Assembly: GCA_021234155.1 (NCBI GenBank)
Contig: JAJEKV010000001.1
Span: 29,092,177-29,156,176 of the forward strand
DNA: 64,000 bases
Origin: Isoetes taiwanensis
Taxonomy: Eukaryota > Streptophyta > Lycopodiopsida > Isoetales > Isoetaceae
Direction of reading: 5' to 3'
The translations under genes were made by a program, and so were the position numbers. Below the pieces are notes generated by a model. It saw nothing but the letters and a program-made list of their open reading frames with translations, ran no database searches and was not told the DNA's origin. Below are positions 49,619 to 61,019 of the stretch, piece by piece (the first letter of the stretch is position 1; the number at the start of each line of letters is the position of its first letter).

Positions 49619-50595
49619 TCAAAACATGGACGCTGCATGTGGCCTCAATCTTTCGTCCTGCATTTTCCCAAAATGGAAGATGTCACCATGCTGGACATAC
49701 TCAGAAATGATTGTATTCCACAATCCAACATCCCGCATTGGCAATGTCTGAAAGACTTCATGTGCCTCTTCAAAGCAACCACGTTTTGCATACATGTCCA
49801 CAAGAGCATTTACTACTGCTGCATCAAACTGGAAACCCTTCTTGATAATTTGCTCATGAATATGCTTTGCTCTATCCATGGCCCCAGTGCTGCCCACAAA
49901 AACAACAGCTTGAAACATGGATCCCATCACAAACTCATGAATGTACCTGCCTCTTTCAATGGCCCTAATGCTGGCACGTGCTTTTAAGATGCTTGAAAAC
50001 GTAATCTCATCTGGACTCATCCCTTCTTGCAGCATCTGATCAAAATATGCTAAGGCAAATATGTCTTCACCTCTTTGGGCAAGTCCTACAATTATGGCAT
50101 TCCATGATACTGCATTCCGATTTGGCAACTCTTCAAAAACTTTGCATGCCTCCTCCAAGCTTCCACATTTAGCATACATATCTACCAGAGCGTTCCCAAT
50201 ATAGGCATGGAAATGAAACTGGGTTTCTGTTATACATGAGTGGATGCACCTGCCCCTTTCCAGCATGTGAACACTAGCACATGCCTTTAGAATGCTCATA
50301 AATGTAACCACATCAGGTTCTATTCCCACCTGATTCATCCTCTCATAACAATCTAGAGCAAGAAGGCCACATCTATTATGGACATACCCAGAAATCATGA
50401 CACAAAAACATTAGGAGAGTGTGCACTGCAAATGATCTGATTATGCACTTGTCTTCCCTGGCAAAGATACGACGCTGAAGAGCATGCTTTTGGGGAAGAA
50501 ACATAAATATGCTGGTCATTCTCACTATCTGATTGTTTCATTCTGCAATAAAGTTCAACTGCAGCCTCAGCCTGTCCAAGGTCCACATTGGCCAA
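49619..50595 (-). pseudogene. PPR protein (P-L-S type) pseudogene, intronless
   Basis: Plant PPR proteins bind organelle RNA. From 50595 the frame gives LYCRMKQ, ACSSASYLCQGRQVH and SPNVFVS, then TGA. After it comes MISGYVHNRCGLLALDCYERM, GIEPDVVTFMSILKACAS, GNALVDMYAKCGSLEEACKV, RNAVSWNAIIVGLAQRG and ALVDMYAKRGCFEEAHEV. At 50398 the usual GNALVDMYAKCG...VVSWNT segment between NVFV and MISGYV is missing. Near 49890 the array jumps from VVFVG to AMDRAKHIHEQI, so another block is lost. There is no E or DYW end. About 320 residues remain of a protein that usually has 600-900. Confidence 0.88.
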
Positions 50596-50788
50596 AACAA
50601 TGGCGCAGAATTTGCCTTAACAATACTTCCACATGCTCCAAACAGGCGAATGAGGGAGCACATCCAAGAGGTCGAAGAGAGATGATGGCATACTTACGGG
50701 TTTTCCCCTTGTATAACCTCTGCTATGAAAACAATATAATTAGCAAAGCCCTGCTCAAATGTTGCAGAAAAGGTATTATGGCGCTTAC

Positions 50789-51390
50789 TTGAATGTGAGA
50801 ACCATACATAGAGACGAGTAAGTCTGTATACTCAGAAACTGTGTAGAGCTTCTCATTTGGCATGTCAAAATAATTGTTGATTATGTCATTGTCTCCAATT
50901 CCCATCAAGAATATAGCATTAGATATGAGTCGAGAGGTTGACAGTGAGCCATTCTGAGCAGTCAAAATCTGCTTCACTTTTAAGAAGTTATTAACCTGTG
51001 CTCGCAAGGGTGCAGGGTAATCTGGATTGGAATAAAAAGCCTTGAAATTCAAATTATTACCTTACTGTTAGATGGGCATGAAACTGAAATGTGGCACAGA
51101 GTACATTTTTTTGCTTACATTAGATGCTCCAGTTGTATTGTATATTTCATAACCTGCTTGTGCAAAATTAGCTCCACGCATAAAATTAGGGTTACGTGAC
51201 CGGAATGGTGGAATCAGAGGAAGCCCTAAATATGAAGCTGAAATTTACAGAAACATTTAAGCTTAAACAGGCATACATCGCCAATGAAAACTGTTAGCTT
51301 ACAGATATAATCAGCTACAAGATAACCGTCTGTGAATCGTCCAGTAGCCAGCCTGTCAGGGAAAGAAATTATTCGGGCTTTCCATTATGA
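50789..51390 (-). pseudogene. GDSL esterase/lipase fragment, three exons
   Basis: GDSL lipases are secreted plant esterases. An exon ending at 51303 reads FPDRLATGRFTDGYLVADYI (the conserved block after the catalytic serine block). The exon 51237-51119 reads SSYLGLPLIPPF, NFMRGANFAQAGYEIYN. The exon from about 51050 to 50789 reads AQVNNFLKVKQILTAQNGS, FLMGIGDNDIINNYF and EKLYTVSEYTDLLVSMYG. Donors GTAAGC are present after each. The first exon with the GDSL serine, and the C-terminal Asp/His block, are absent: PPR sequence begins about 190 bases further on. It is a captured or truncated middle part. Confidence 0.8.
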
Positions 51391-51750
51391 GGTTACGGCA
51401 TCCCACCTTCGGGTGAATCTGAAACCCAATTTTTTTCCATGCAGCCACGAAAAGGAATAATCTAAAGCTGTCCAATATTATTCGCCGGCTGCCATACCTA
51501 TTGCCGAAATTGATGAAATGGCCATTTTCGCCCGGATTGATGCTCGAATGTTCATGCTGAGGCCTGTCTAGCTGCGTGATGCTGAAGAGATGAATAAGTT
51601 CCCAACATATAACCCTAAAATGGGTTATCTCGAGCCTTGCATGCCGAGCAAAATCTGATACAATAATAAAAATACAATATAATAACGAAATATATGATAT
51701 ATAGGTCTAAACCATTGGATATGGACATCAAAAATTAATTCAAACGTATG

Positions 51751-51868
51751 TGCACTCTAGATATACTAATTAGTATGTCTCATCAAATACATTCATGAAA
51801 TCATATAAAAACCTTAGGAAAAACAGTACAAATACAAAAGAAACCCCATGTTATAATGCTAGATATTA
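51751..51868. repeat. dispersed ~120-bp repeat, copy 3 of 3
   Basis: Same family as 27997-28115 and 32771-32890. It is followed directly by the 145-bp tandem units at 51870. Confidence 0.75.
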
Positions 51869-51869
51869 G

Positions 51870-52070
51870 ATCCACAAATTCATGCATGCAAGAGACACAA
51901 AGGAACAAAAACATGAACGAATCACATGAGAATTTGATGCAGGACCTTCAAGATCCATGCATGCAAGCAAAAATTCCATAGCCAAAGCGAGCAAGAATCA
52001 TTCCTAAAACTTACAGATCCACAAATTGGTGCATGCAAGAGAAGCAAAAGGATGAAAACATGAACTAATA
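51870..52070. repeat. 145-bp tandem unit, second locus
   Basis: Shares GAATCACATGAGAATTTGAT and CATGCATGCAAGCAAAAATTC with 48953-49150. About 1.4 units are present. Confidence 0.8.
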
Positions 52071-52097
52071 ATCAATGCTTGGCCGATGACGAAGACC

Positions 52098-52210
52098 CAA
52101 AAAAACTACTGTGAGAAGACGCCGATAATGGAGAAAGAGCACAAAGATGTATATATAGCCTCGTCTCTCCCCAAAATGGCGATCCGACGGTGTCGAATCG
52201 CATGCATTAT
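52098..52210 (+). promoter_or_regulatory. promoter-like module with TATA box, copy 2
   Basis: Near-identical to 47976-48095, with TATATATAGCC at about 52150. At this locus the module follows the 145-bp units. At the first locus it precedes them by about 850 bases. Confidence 0.45.
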
Positions 52211-52219
52211 ATTCCAGTG

Positions 52220-55200
52220 GTAATGCAAATGACAAGTCCTTTCATGTAATGCGAGAACATGATGTTCAAAAGGACAAGTTTCAAGAAAATCAAAGTATGA
52301 GCTATGCCAACCTTATATAGATCTATCCGTGCTTACGAAGACCAGTGGCCAAGTGCAATTGGCCTGAAGGCTGTGGCTCAAAGAAGAAGAAAATTTCTAG
52401 GTAAGCCAAGCCTAAATTAAATGGTCTTAGTATGAGTAACTAGTTAGGAAATTATTAAGTAACTAGATATAGGAAATTAGTACGTAAATTCAACAAAGAT
52501 GGATGAGGACCCAGTGTCTTATCTTTTTATCTTCAGATGCAAGATTAAGGGGGAGAAATGCAGTACAATGTAATTATGCATCCTCATTTCTTTTTAATGG
52601 GATAGAGATTTATAAAATGTCAAATTGAATTTTCTAGATGCAATTAGAGGACTCCCTAGACCATAAAAAATTGAGCAGTTTACATGGCCACTTAGATGAG
52701 GTCAGGTTGAGCAGTAAGGAGGAGTAGATTAACTGCTAATGGAAGTTTAATTTAAAGAGTCTACAAGTTTAAATTCCTTATGTTAAGGAAAACAACTATT
52801 GTTTCTAGTTCATCTAGAGATGAGCAGTTTCAAGCTCATTTGGATGGCTCCAGTTGAGAGCAGTTCAAGGAGGAGCATGATGATACATAACTCTTATCAA
52901 GGAAGTTGTAGCATAAGAAGATCATGATAGATAACATTTTGAAATTCATATACATTTCTTGAAGGTTTATGATTTGAAATGTCTGAGAGCCATGGTCCAT
53001 AGCAAAGGTCTGATAGTTACTTAAGAATTCATTTTGATGAAGATGCCCTATGTTGTGCCTCTTGGATATAGGATGTATTTGGTTTAATATGATTGGATGC
53101 TCTATATCAAAGAGAGAAGATAGTTTCTATTATGTTGAAGCTAGATATGCATAACCAAGCCTTTGCCACTTGTTTTTAATATGCATGATAAATAATGTAT
53201 CTATGGAACTACTTTGTTGTGTCAAGATCAACAGGTGACATGCACTAAAGGTGGAGTCATCTACGTGGAAATCAACTATGGGGGAATCTAGGCCAACAAA
53301 ACCATATAAGTTGAAGACGTCGCCGCCGAGGTTTTTTTTTTCTTTTTTTTTCAAACATCGCAACATCTACTTTGTTAATTTGAAAGTTTCCGGTTTGGCT
53401 AGAAATGTTTTTGGAATTTTTCTTATTTTTATTTCCTAAGATTTTAGGGGTTCTGTTGGCCGGGAAAACTTCCTGATATCCAAAAATCGTAGATTTTCTT
53501 CCGCATGATTTTTGGCTCTTGGATTTCTATTCTTGATCGCGCCGACAGAGCATGCCGCATGCATCTCAAGGGCATATTGCATGCATCTCGGTGGCATCTA
53601 TGAAGATATATTCAAAGGGATTTTCTTTGCATCGGAGCGCATCAAAAAGTTTCTTTCATATGGAGTTTTTTCTTCGATGGATTTTTCCTTTTCGGTGATC
53701 TAGGCATCCATGTTGACCGGATGGAAGGCTCTGAGGGGACGTCTAGAAGCCAGGCTATTATGTTTTGGCATCACAAGTTTCTTGGGCAAGCCAGTTACAA
53801 GTTATGCATGAGATAAAACCTATTTCGATAGAGGTATGTTTCACCATTTTTTGTACCATAGCTTTAGAGTACTCTAAGCTTCTTTTAAGCTTAGAATATC
53901 GGCAAATAATAGTGGGCCATTTGCATACAAGGCTGAATTGCAACAATTTGAAAAACCCAGTTGTTACATGTCATTCTTTTCATGCTGTGCAGGGGTGGAT
54001 TCTGCACGAGGGCTCCCAAATTCGCTGGCGCTCCAATTTGTAAACGGAAGCTCAGGGAGGCTATGTAAATGATATTTGACTCTACAAAAAGCCATTAGGC
54101 AGGGCGTGATATTTACAGGTATAAATATTCTCTCTCTGTATCTAGCTTCTGTGTTGTATGGCTTCTGTTTTGCCATGGAGCTTGATATCCATGCCTACGA
54201 AAATGTGACATGCTTTGTTCTTGAACCTTACGAAATACATGGATGATCGATTGTATATTCAAGTTTTCTTGCAGTACTAACTGGTGGTTGCTTGCTTCTT
54301 CATAAGCAAAGCTTCAATATAAGTTGTAAATTTTGCTGAGATGTGTCCATTTTTTTTCCAGTAGTCTTTTCTTGATTTTTCCCATATTTTGACAAACAAT
54401 GTTATAAATAAGAGACATAGGCCCAGAAATTGGATGGCTATTTTATGGGTGTCTGTTCCAATTTCGAGATTCCTCTCTTAAGCAATATTCCAGGGCTGGC
54501 ATTCTGCTATGTTTGCTGCATCTCAGAAAAAAATGGACAGATTCACCTCCAACTGCCTGCCTATAAATTCAGTAGCCAAAGAAGGTATGTGAATAAGGTA
54601 TGTGAATGCTTAGAGAAATACCAGAAAGAAAGAGATTTTCAAGCCATGTATCATTTCCAATTCTTATTCTCAAGAAGAGGCATCTTATCGCATGTCTCAA
54701 TGTTGTAAAATCTTTGATGCAGGCTAAATCTTCGGCTTCAGATTCAAGGATAAGAAGCAGGATGCAAATGTCGGATTGCAAATGCGGCTCCATTTTCTAC
54801 TACACAGGTGCTCAGGCATTATGTTCCTATTATTCTTTCTTACCTATTTCTCTCTATCTATATTTTTCCTCGCCTACTCTGCAGCGGACAAGCCTCAAAT
54901 GAAGAACAAAGGAAGATGCTATTCTTCAACGGCCCTTTTTGTGCCGATATTGTAGAAGTGATCTGGCAAAATCCCTTTGTATAGATGCTATTCCTTACCG
55001 CCCCTTTTTGTGCTTATGGTCTGGATGTGATGAGCACATTGCACCTGTACGCTTTTTTTAATCTTCAAGCCCTTGCTGTCAATCTTTGACTGTTCAACTA
55101 GGTGGGTCTATACACATGCTTCCTTTCTTGCTCCAATGGTAGATGAAGAGGCAAATAGTAGATGTTGGGTAAGATGCCTAACCCAGCAAGATTAAAGATG

Positions 55201-56340
55201 TATTTTCATTTTTTGTGCTGCTTAGATTTTTGGACTGTTATCTATAATTGTACCGTTTCTAGAATTCATGTGGTTGGTTGCTCTTTGTTCATTTTCACAT
55301 GTTTTAGGCAGTTAATGTCAGGTAAGCAAAGGTTCATTCAGTTCAGCTGTTAAATCTTGAGAATTCTAGAAGTATATCAGAGAGTCTCTTATTTGTTGTG
55401 AAATCTCATTGAATTAGGTTTGGCTGCATAATGGACAAGCCCATGTATCACAGAAGCATATCTATCCGTCATGCAGAGGCGCCCCACCTATGAAGGCAGC
55501 AAATCAACAGATCTTCATGTGTAACATGGTAAGAATGCAATCAACAACATGTCTGCATGCAATTTCAAGATTTTTTCTCCATTTTTGTCCACTTGATCTT
55601 TGTGATTTAAGTTTGTCTTTTTCATGAATTCTAGATTATTATATTGTTGTTCTACAGACGGTGGTTTGAAGTCTGAAATTTTTGAAGCTGTTGTCTGAGG
55701 TACATCAAATCTTATAATTGTGTTAGTTTTATTAAGAAATTGGGTGCTGTAACCACATTTTTGTGTTCAGATTTATGATCAGGTTTGTCTAACATCTATT
55801 TTCTTTTTTCTCTTTGTTGTAGGTACCACTCCTGAAGCATAGTTCCAACATCATTTACCATCAAAGTACATGCCCATGCTAATTGGCAAACAAAGGACAT
55901 CGCTATGTAACAAATTTTGCTATGGCATCTTCATTTGGAGATGGCTTTACCGAGCACATTCATAAAAATATGAAAACAACTTTGCAACGATTGGACTTTC
56001 CTATACATAAGTTATAGGCGTTGCTGCTAAATGTGAAATCAATGCCCCTGTGTTTGCCATTATCGGGAATAGCTGTTGACAAAAATTCAGAAAGGGAAAT
56101 AGCTGTTGAGAGGCATATTTTCCTGCAAGGCATATTTTCCTGCATATTTTTTAAGTAAGTGCCATGAACACCAAAACATGCAATGATGTAAGAATTCAGA
56201 GTTACATGTTTGTTTTATTTAATATCACAATCTTGATTTGGCATTTAAAATGTTGTTGAGGCCAAGTGCTAATTGAGGGCATCATCATACATTATATTAA
56301 TTTTTTATCCAATCTTAAATGGACATGGATTTTGTAGCTT
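52220..56340. other. no confidently identified gene
   Basis: Some segments look exon-like (for example about 54720-54805, AKSSASDSRIRSRMQ then DCKCGSIFYYTG, bounded by GCAG), but I could not assemble or recognise a protein. The 53330-53350 T-run is low complexity. Confidence 0.35.
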
Positions 56341-56344
56341 TGTA

Positions 56345-58245
56345 ATCTCAGCCTAGCGCCAAGGCTGCTTTCGGCCAGTTCATGTGACGCAGCTAGGGGG
56401 TTTGGGTGGTTGCGGCAGGGCCAAGGCCTGGAGATCATGGGCGAATCGCAGCATGCCATGGACGCTTTTTGGCATAGCCCTTTCTGTTAAGGTAGCTTCT
56501 GTGGCCAGGTCCTAGCATCAAACAGCATAAGAAATTAGAAATTACAGATTTAGTAGTTAAATACAGCAGAGTTCCAGATTTCTGATTGAGCAGATGGCTA
56601 CCGATCCAGCCCGCCATGCCCTAAGCCTGTAGCAACTAGTTACCAGATTCTGATTCTGTGGCGAGCATCATCAGCCTGGTTGCCTTCATCTCCAATCCGA
56701 CCATCTTCACAGGCAATTCGATCTAGTGTGGACACCCACAGCTCGGTTACCTCCACAGTACAGTGTAGTTCAATAACGGCAAGTCTTCACCCGGCCTGGA
56801 CTGCTTGATAGCTCTCCTTCTAAGAGCCGACCCACCCAGCTCTATTTTACCCAACAGGCAGATTCCCTACGGAGTTTCTTCCATCATACCAAACAGTTCC
56901 CTCCAGGTCACACCATATCCAATACGTTCTTTTGCTCTACTTATTTGCTTTGTTTTGCTTTTATCCTTGTACAGTAGGTTGGGCTCTGTCCCTCTCTTGT
57001 TTTGCTTCTATCTCTTCTTGCGGCATCTACAAATCTGTCTGTCCCAATCAAGATTCCAGATGACTCGGAAAGCCAAGGCGATGGCAAGAAAGCCAGTGAC
57101 GGCTGAGGCCTGTCCGCCACCCCAAGCCCAGCCCAGCCAAGCCCAGCAGACCTTTCTTCCTGCAGATGCAGTCCCAGAGACCTCTCTTCCAGTAGATACA
57201 ACTCCAGGGACCTCAGGCATGCCTCAATCTGCCCTGCTCACATTTCATTCCAGGCTCCAGCAGGTTTGGCCCGCCATCATAGATACAGAAACATCTGTGG
57301 AAATGCCCAGAGATAGTTGGATACAAGTCCTGGCAATCATGAAGGATTTGATGGAGGAGTACGTCCGCCTTACTGGTCCACCCACAGCATCAAACACGCC
57401 CGTACACACACCGCAAGCAGACGCCATGGTACAGACTGAGGCCATAGTTGAGGATATTCCAATGCAAGAGGCGGCCAAAGAGCATATGCAGGAGCCAGTA
57501 GTGGCAGCTTCAGATAACACACAGGCTTTAGATGGTGCAGGTAGTCCGGCAGCTTCAGATAGCACACAAGCTTCAGATGGCGCATGTAGTTCGGGTTCGG
57601 ACCCGCTCGGGCAAGATCGGCATTTCAACCTGCGCCTCGTTGGGGTCCAGGAGACAGCATTTGGTTCAGATACCGAGGTAGCTGCACACTTCTTTACAGA
57701 CATCATGCATATCCAGAGCCCAGGAACTTTTACTGCCCAAAGAGTGGGTGCCCAACGACCTGACAGGCCACGCCATCTTCTGGTACATTTTTCAACATCC
57801 CGGGATAGGTTGTATGTGTTACAGCATGGGAGCCACTTGAAGGGCACTCTCTTTTCAGTGCAAGAGGACCTCTCCGCAGTTCAGTTAACTCGACGGCGTG
57901 ATGAGCTATGCAAGGTTCGAGAGGCGAGGCTCCAGAGAAAATGGGCAGTTTATCGGGGAGGCTCAGCACTTATTTTCGACCAGTGGCCTTCCAACCCCTG
58001 GTTGGGGTACTCTTAGTTGCCTACCCACGTCTTGGTTTTGTTATATTTGGTTTTGCTTCAGTTGCTATGTTCTGTAAGGGGTTTAGTCCCCATGTCTTCT
58101 TCTGTCTGGGCTTATGCCCTTTTTTTGCTTTTGGGTTGAGGTTTGAGTTCTAGTCTGGGCTTATGCCCTTTGTACTGTTCCGTCCCATAAGCTCGGAGAG
58201 CTTCCAGTGGACGTTAAAAATTTTATCTTTATCTTTATCTTTATC
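56345..58245 (+). mobile_element. ORF1-only LINE-like element (HAL1-like design)
   Basis: A GC-rich 5' leader (about 56345-57059) is followed by one ORF1-type frame, a ~165-base 3' UTR, the LINE tail signal at 58181-58213, TGGACGTTAAAA and a TTTATC microsatellite to about 58245. No reverse transcriptase or endonuclease is present between ORF1 and the tail. The 3' end matches the tail of the ORF2-bearing LINE pieces, so it would be mobilised in trans. The 5' boundary is approximate, and no target-site duplication was recognised. Confidence 0.7.
57060..58016 (+). CDS. LINE-1-type ORF1 protein (nucleic-acid-binding, Transposase_22-like)
   Basis: A 318-residue frame opens at ATG 57060. The frame also stays open upstream to 56805, but that part is hydrophobic leader translation and unlikely to be used. 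Regions: a basic N-terminus (MTRKAKAMARKP); a Pro/Gln-rich stretch; a short helical part (RDSWIQVLAIMKDLMEEYV); an Ala/Ser/Asp-rich linker with two near-repeats of ASDSTQASDGA type. Last comes a C-terminal RRM plus CTD as in L1 ORF1p: HFNLRLVGVQE, EVAAHFFTDIM, TAQRVGAQRPDRPRHLLVHF and QEDLSAVQLTRRRDELCKV. The frame is intact, with no stops. L1 ORF1p acts as an RNA-binding trimer and chaperone; no CCHC knuckle is seen here, unlike most seed-plant L1 ORF1. Confidence 0.82.
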   Translation: MTRKAKAMARKPVTAEACPPPQAQPSQAQQTFLPADAVPETSLPVDTTPGTSGMPQSALLTFHSRLQQVWPAIIDTETSVEMPRDSWIQVLAIMKDLMEEYVRLTGPPTASNTPVHTPQADAMVQTEAIVEDIPMQEAAKEHMQEPVVAASDNTQALDGAGSPAASDSTQASDGACSSGSDPLGQDRHFNLRLVGVQETAFGSDTEVAAHFFTDIMHIQSPGTFTAQRVGAQRPDRPRHLLVHFSTSRDRLYVLQHGSHLKGTLFSVQEDLSAVQLTRRRDELCKVREARLQRKWAVYRGGSALIFDQWPSNPWLGYS

Positions 58246-58845
58246 TAGCATATTTGCCGATATTTGTTGAAGTGGCTTATAAACGGTCCATAAGCTAATC
58301 GGAAAATGTTGTTAAAAAACTACTATTATATTCTTTATCATTGCAATATTCACCCAAAGCAAAAAAGCTACTATAACGAGCCCCTTTTTTATACTACAAT
58401 CCCCATAGCAAATGATGTGCCCTAAGTAAGTAGATGTGAAAAGCAAAATCATAGCTATGCAAAGTGGACAAGAATTATTATTACATTTGTTATATTTGCA
58501 TGCACTATTGAGCATCTAGAAGAAATTATTCAATGTTCTATGTGCACTTAAACACCATATGCTATTAAAGGTAACATTGGCACAAAATCTAACACACATT
58601 ATGTTTGCACATTTAGCATGGGCTCCATTATTAGCCAATATAAAGGCTTTCTCAAATTGATATCATGAATGTGCCCTGATGTCAAAGAACCATTGTCAGA
58701 CACTCATAGGAAAACATGCATAGCAATTGTTTGATTCTACTACGTACAGATGAGTCCATTAATTTTTAGACTTTTAGTATGAACATCATGAGACAATTAA
58801 AGCACCATTGTCAGACATTCAAGTCACTATTTATGCATAGTATTA

Positions 58846-61011
58846 TCACGAGCTACGCTTGCGCGTAGACCACCAATGAGTAACTGTGTTGGTGGTGTTG
58901 TAATTGGACAAAATGCTACTGGAGTTGCAGTATCTCCTCTCCTATCCACCCAAAACATCAAGTGAAGAAAGAAACAAAATTGTAGATGTTAATGTTTCTT
59001 TGCCAGTGATTGAAAGCACATATGCTTCATATTTGTATGCGCTCTGCCTCGCAAGTTATCCGGCGATGCCATTGTAATGCTTTTGAGCTTTGGAAGTAAA
59101 CTCACGACCGAATGTGTAGTTGGGGCTTGCATTTTGAAGGTTGAAGCTTTAATTCGGATCTTGGTGATATATCCCTTGCTCCATAGTGCTTAGTTTGTCT
59201 TTGGCTCAAGCATCTCTTCCTCCAGTGCTTAGTTTGTCTTTGGCTCAAGCATGCTTTAAACATATTGCAACACACGTGCGTCTTGGCTCCTGGGCCTAGA
59301 GAGTTGATCAGAATTGGATCTTTCGTTAGCCTATGAAATAGATCTTATGATAGATCTTATGTTGCAAGATCTTTGTCTTGCAAGCGATAAAAGTAATGAT
59401 ATCATTTTTTTTAAGATAAATTAGAGTATTGACTTCACTCTTTAATAAAAGATGGCTACAACTTGAGATCTTTGATGGTTATATTGATCTGAGAAGGGTT
59501 TTTTTTTGAAGCATAGGTGAATATGACAAGGCAAGATGAATTGTCGTTTAGCACGCAAAAATTGGTCACAAATATAGGTTTTTCTTTTGTTGCAACACTT
59601 TGCATGACATTGGGTAGACCATTCGGAACTCCATTTCATTGGATAGAAAACTAATGTCTAATATAGTCCATAGTGTCATCTTTGTACCTTTTAAGAGAGT
59701 AGTTTTAAAGACACGTGTTCTTCACTTTCAACATTGCAACTTCATGGCTTATAAAGCGAACAATAATGAAACCCACCAATAAATCTATGTATGAATGCTT
59801 TATATTGTTGGACACATAATTCAACAACCCACAACTTCAAACATTGTTCTTTCCATAAACCACTATAATCATATAATACACCCTCCAAGTTTCATAATGG
59901 CAGATGTTTAAAATTGTGAGATACAGCTTCCTCCATTGTTTTCCTTTCAGTTTCAAAATAAAAACCAAAGAGGGGCATACACAACTTCAACTATAACTAT
60001 TGTTGCTTTTACATTGCAAGAAAAATTCCTATAGATTGTTAAAGCCCGAAAATGCTTCATTGTAAAATCATTTTAGTAAAAGTACACAAAGTAATATCAT
60101 ATATCTATAGTACAACATTTGAGGTCAGATTCAAAATTTTAGACGAAATGCTCTTTTATCTTCACCAATGAATCTTAAAGAGTTGCTATATATTACTCTT
60201 GCCTGCACTAAGGCACATTGTTCATTCCACCAAACAATGAAAAAAGAATAAAAAATCTATAGTTATGGACTTTATTGAAACTTGGAGCGATCATAACTAT
60301 CTTACAAAGTTTGTTGCAATATTGTTAGTACAAGATGAAAGATTTACGACATAATCCAACTTAGACCATGTGGGCAAAGTAATAGCGTTGTTCACTAAAA
60401 TGGAGATGTCCTATTTGTTGTAATTCCACATGGGTGAATGCCTTGATAATTAACATTCTAAAACTACAATATCTTTTGTATCTATAGACATTCCCTCCAC
60501 ACGTCATCCATAATCTCTCTCTCAACCACTAATGACTTTATCATCCATATGACTTTTACCCCTTTTTTTTTAAATAGCCATTGTTACCTCATTACATACG
60601 TCCATACTATCATTGGTGCCATCTAAACTTCGTAAATTAGAAAATAACAAAACTCATTGCTATACTAGGGCAACTTAACATACCTAGCACCTGATTTTTT
60701 GCTATATCTATTGGATCTACATCTTATGCCCGACAACCTCTTCATTCCTTGCAACGAAATAGTACTTCCAGACCAACACATTGGACATACGCAACTTCAT
60801 ATGATTGATATCGTGACAATGCTAATAGTTGGAGTGGAAATGCCCAAATTGTTGTATATGAAATACACATTGAGAGAATACAAATTTTATGCTCCATTAT
60901 TGCTCCTACAATCTTCAAATGCAAATTTGCATGTCGAAAACCTTATTTTAGTATTAAACAGCCACTTCTCAAATTGTTACTACGCCTGGCAACGCCGGGC
61001 ACCATAACTAG
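58846..61011 (+). mobile_element. second Helitron-type element
   Basis: The 3' end is textbook: a 7-bp stem GCCTGGC-AAC-GCCGGGC (60984-61000, one G-T pair), eleven bases including the final CTAG (61008-61011), then host T. The last 16 bases equal those of the element ending at 15948. The 5' end is a guess: TC at 58846 after an A, with a small CTACGC/GCGTAG hairpin just inside. No Rep/helicase coding. The interior does not visibly match the 7.6-15.9 kb element. Confidence 0.55.
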
Positions 61012-61019
61012 TAGACTTT

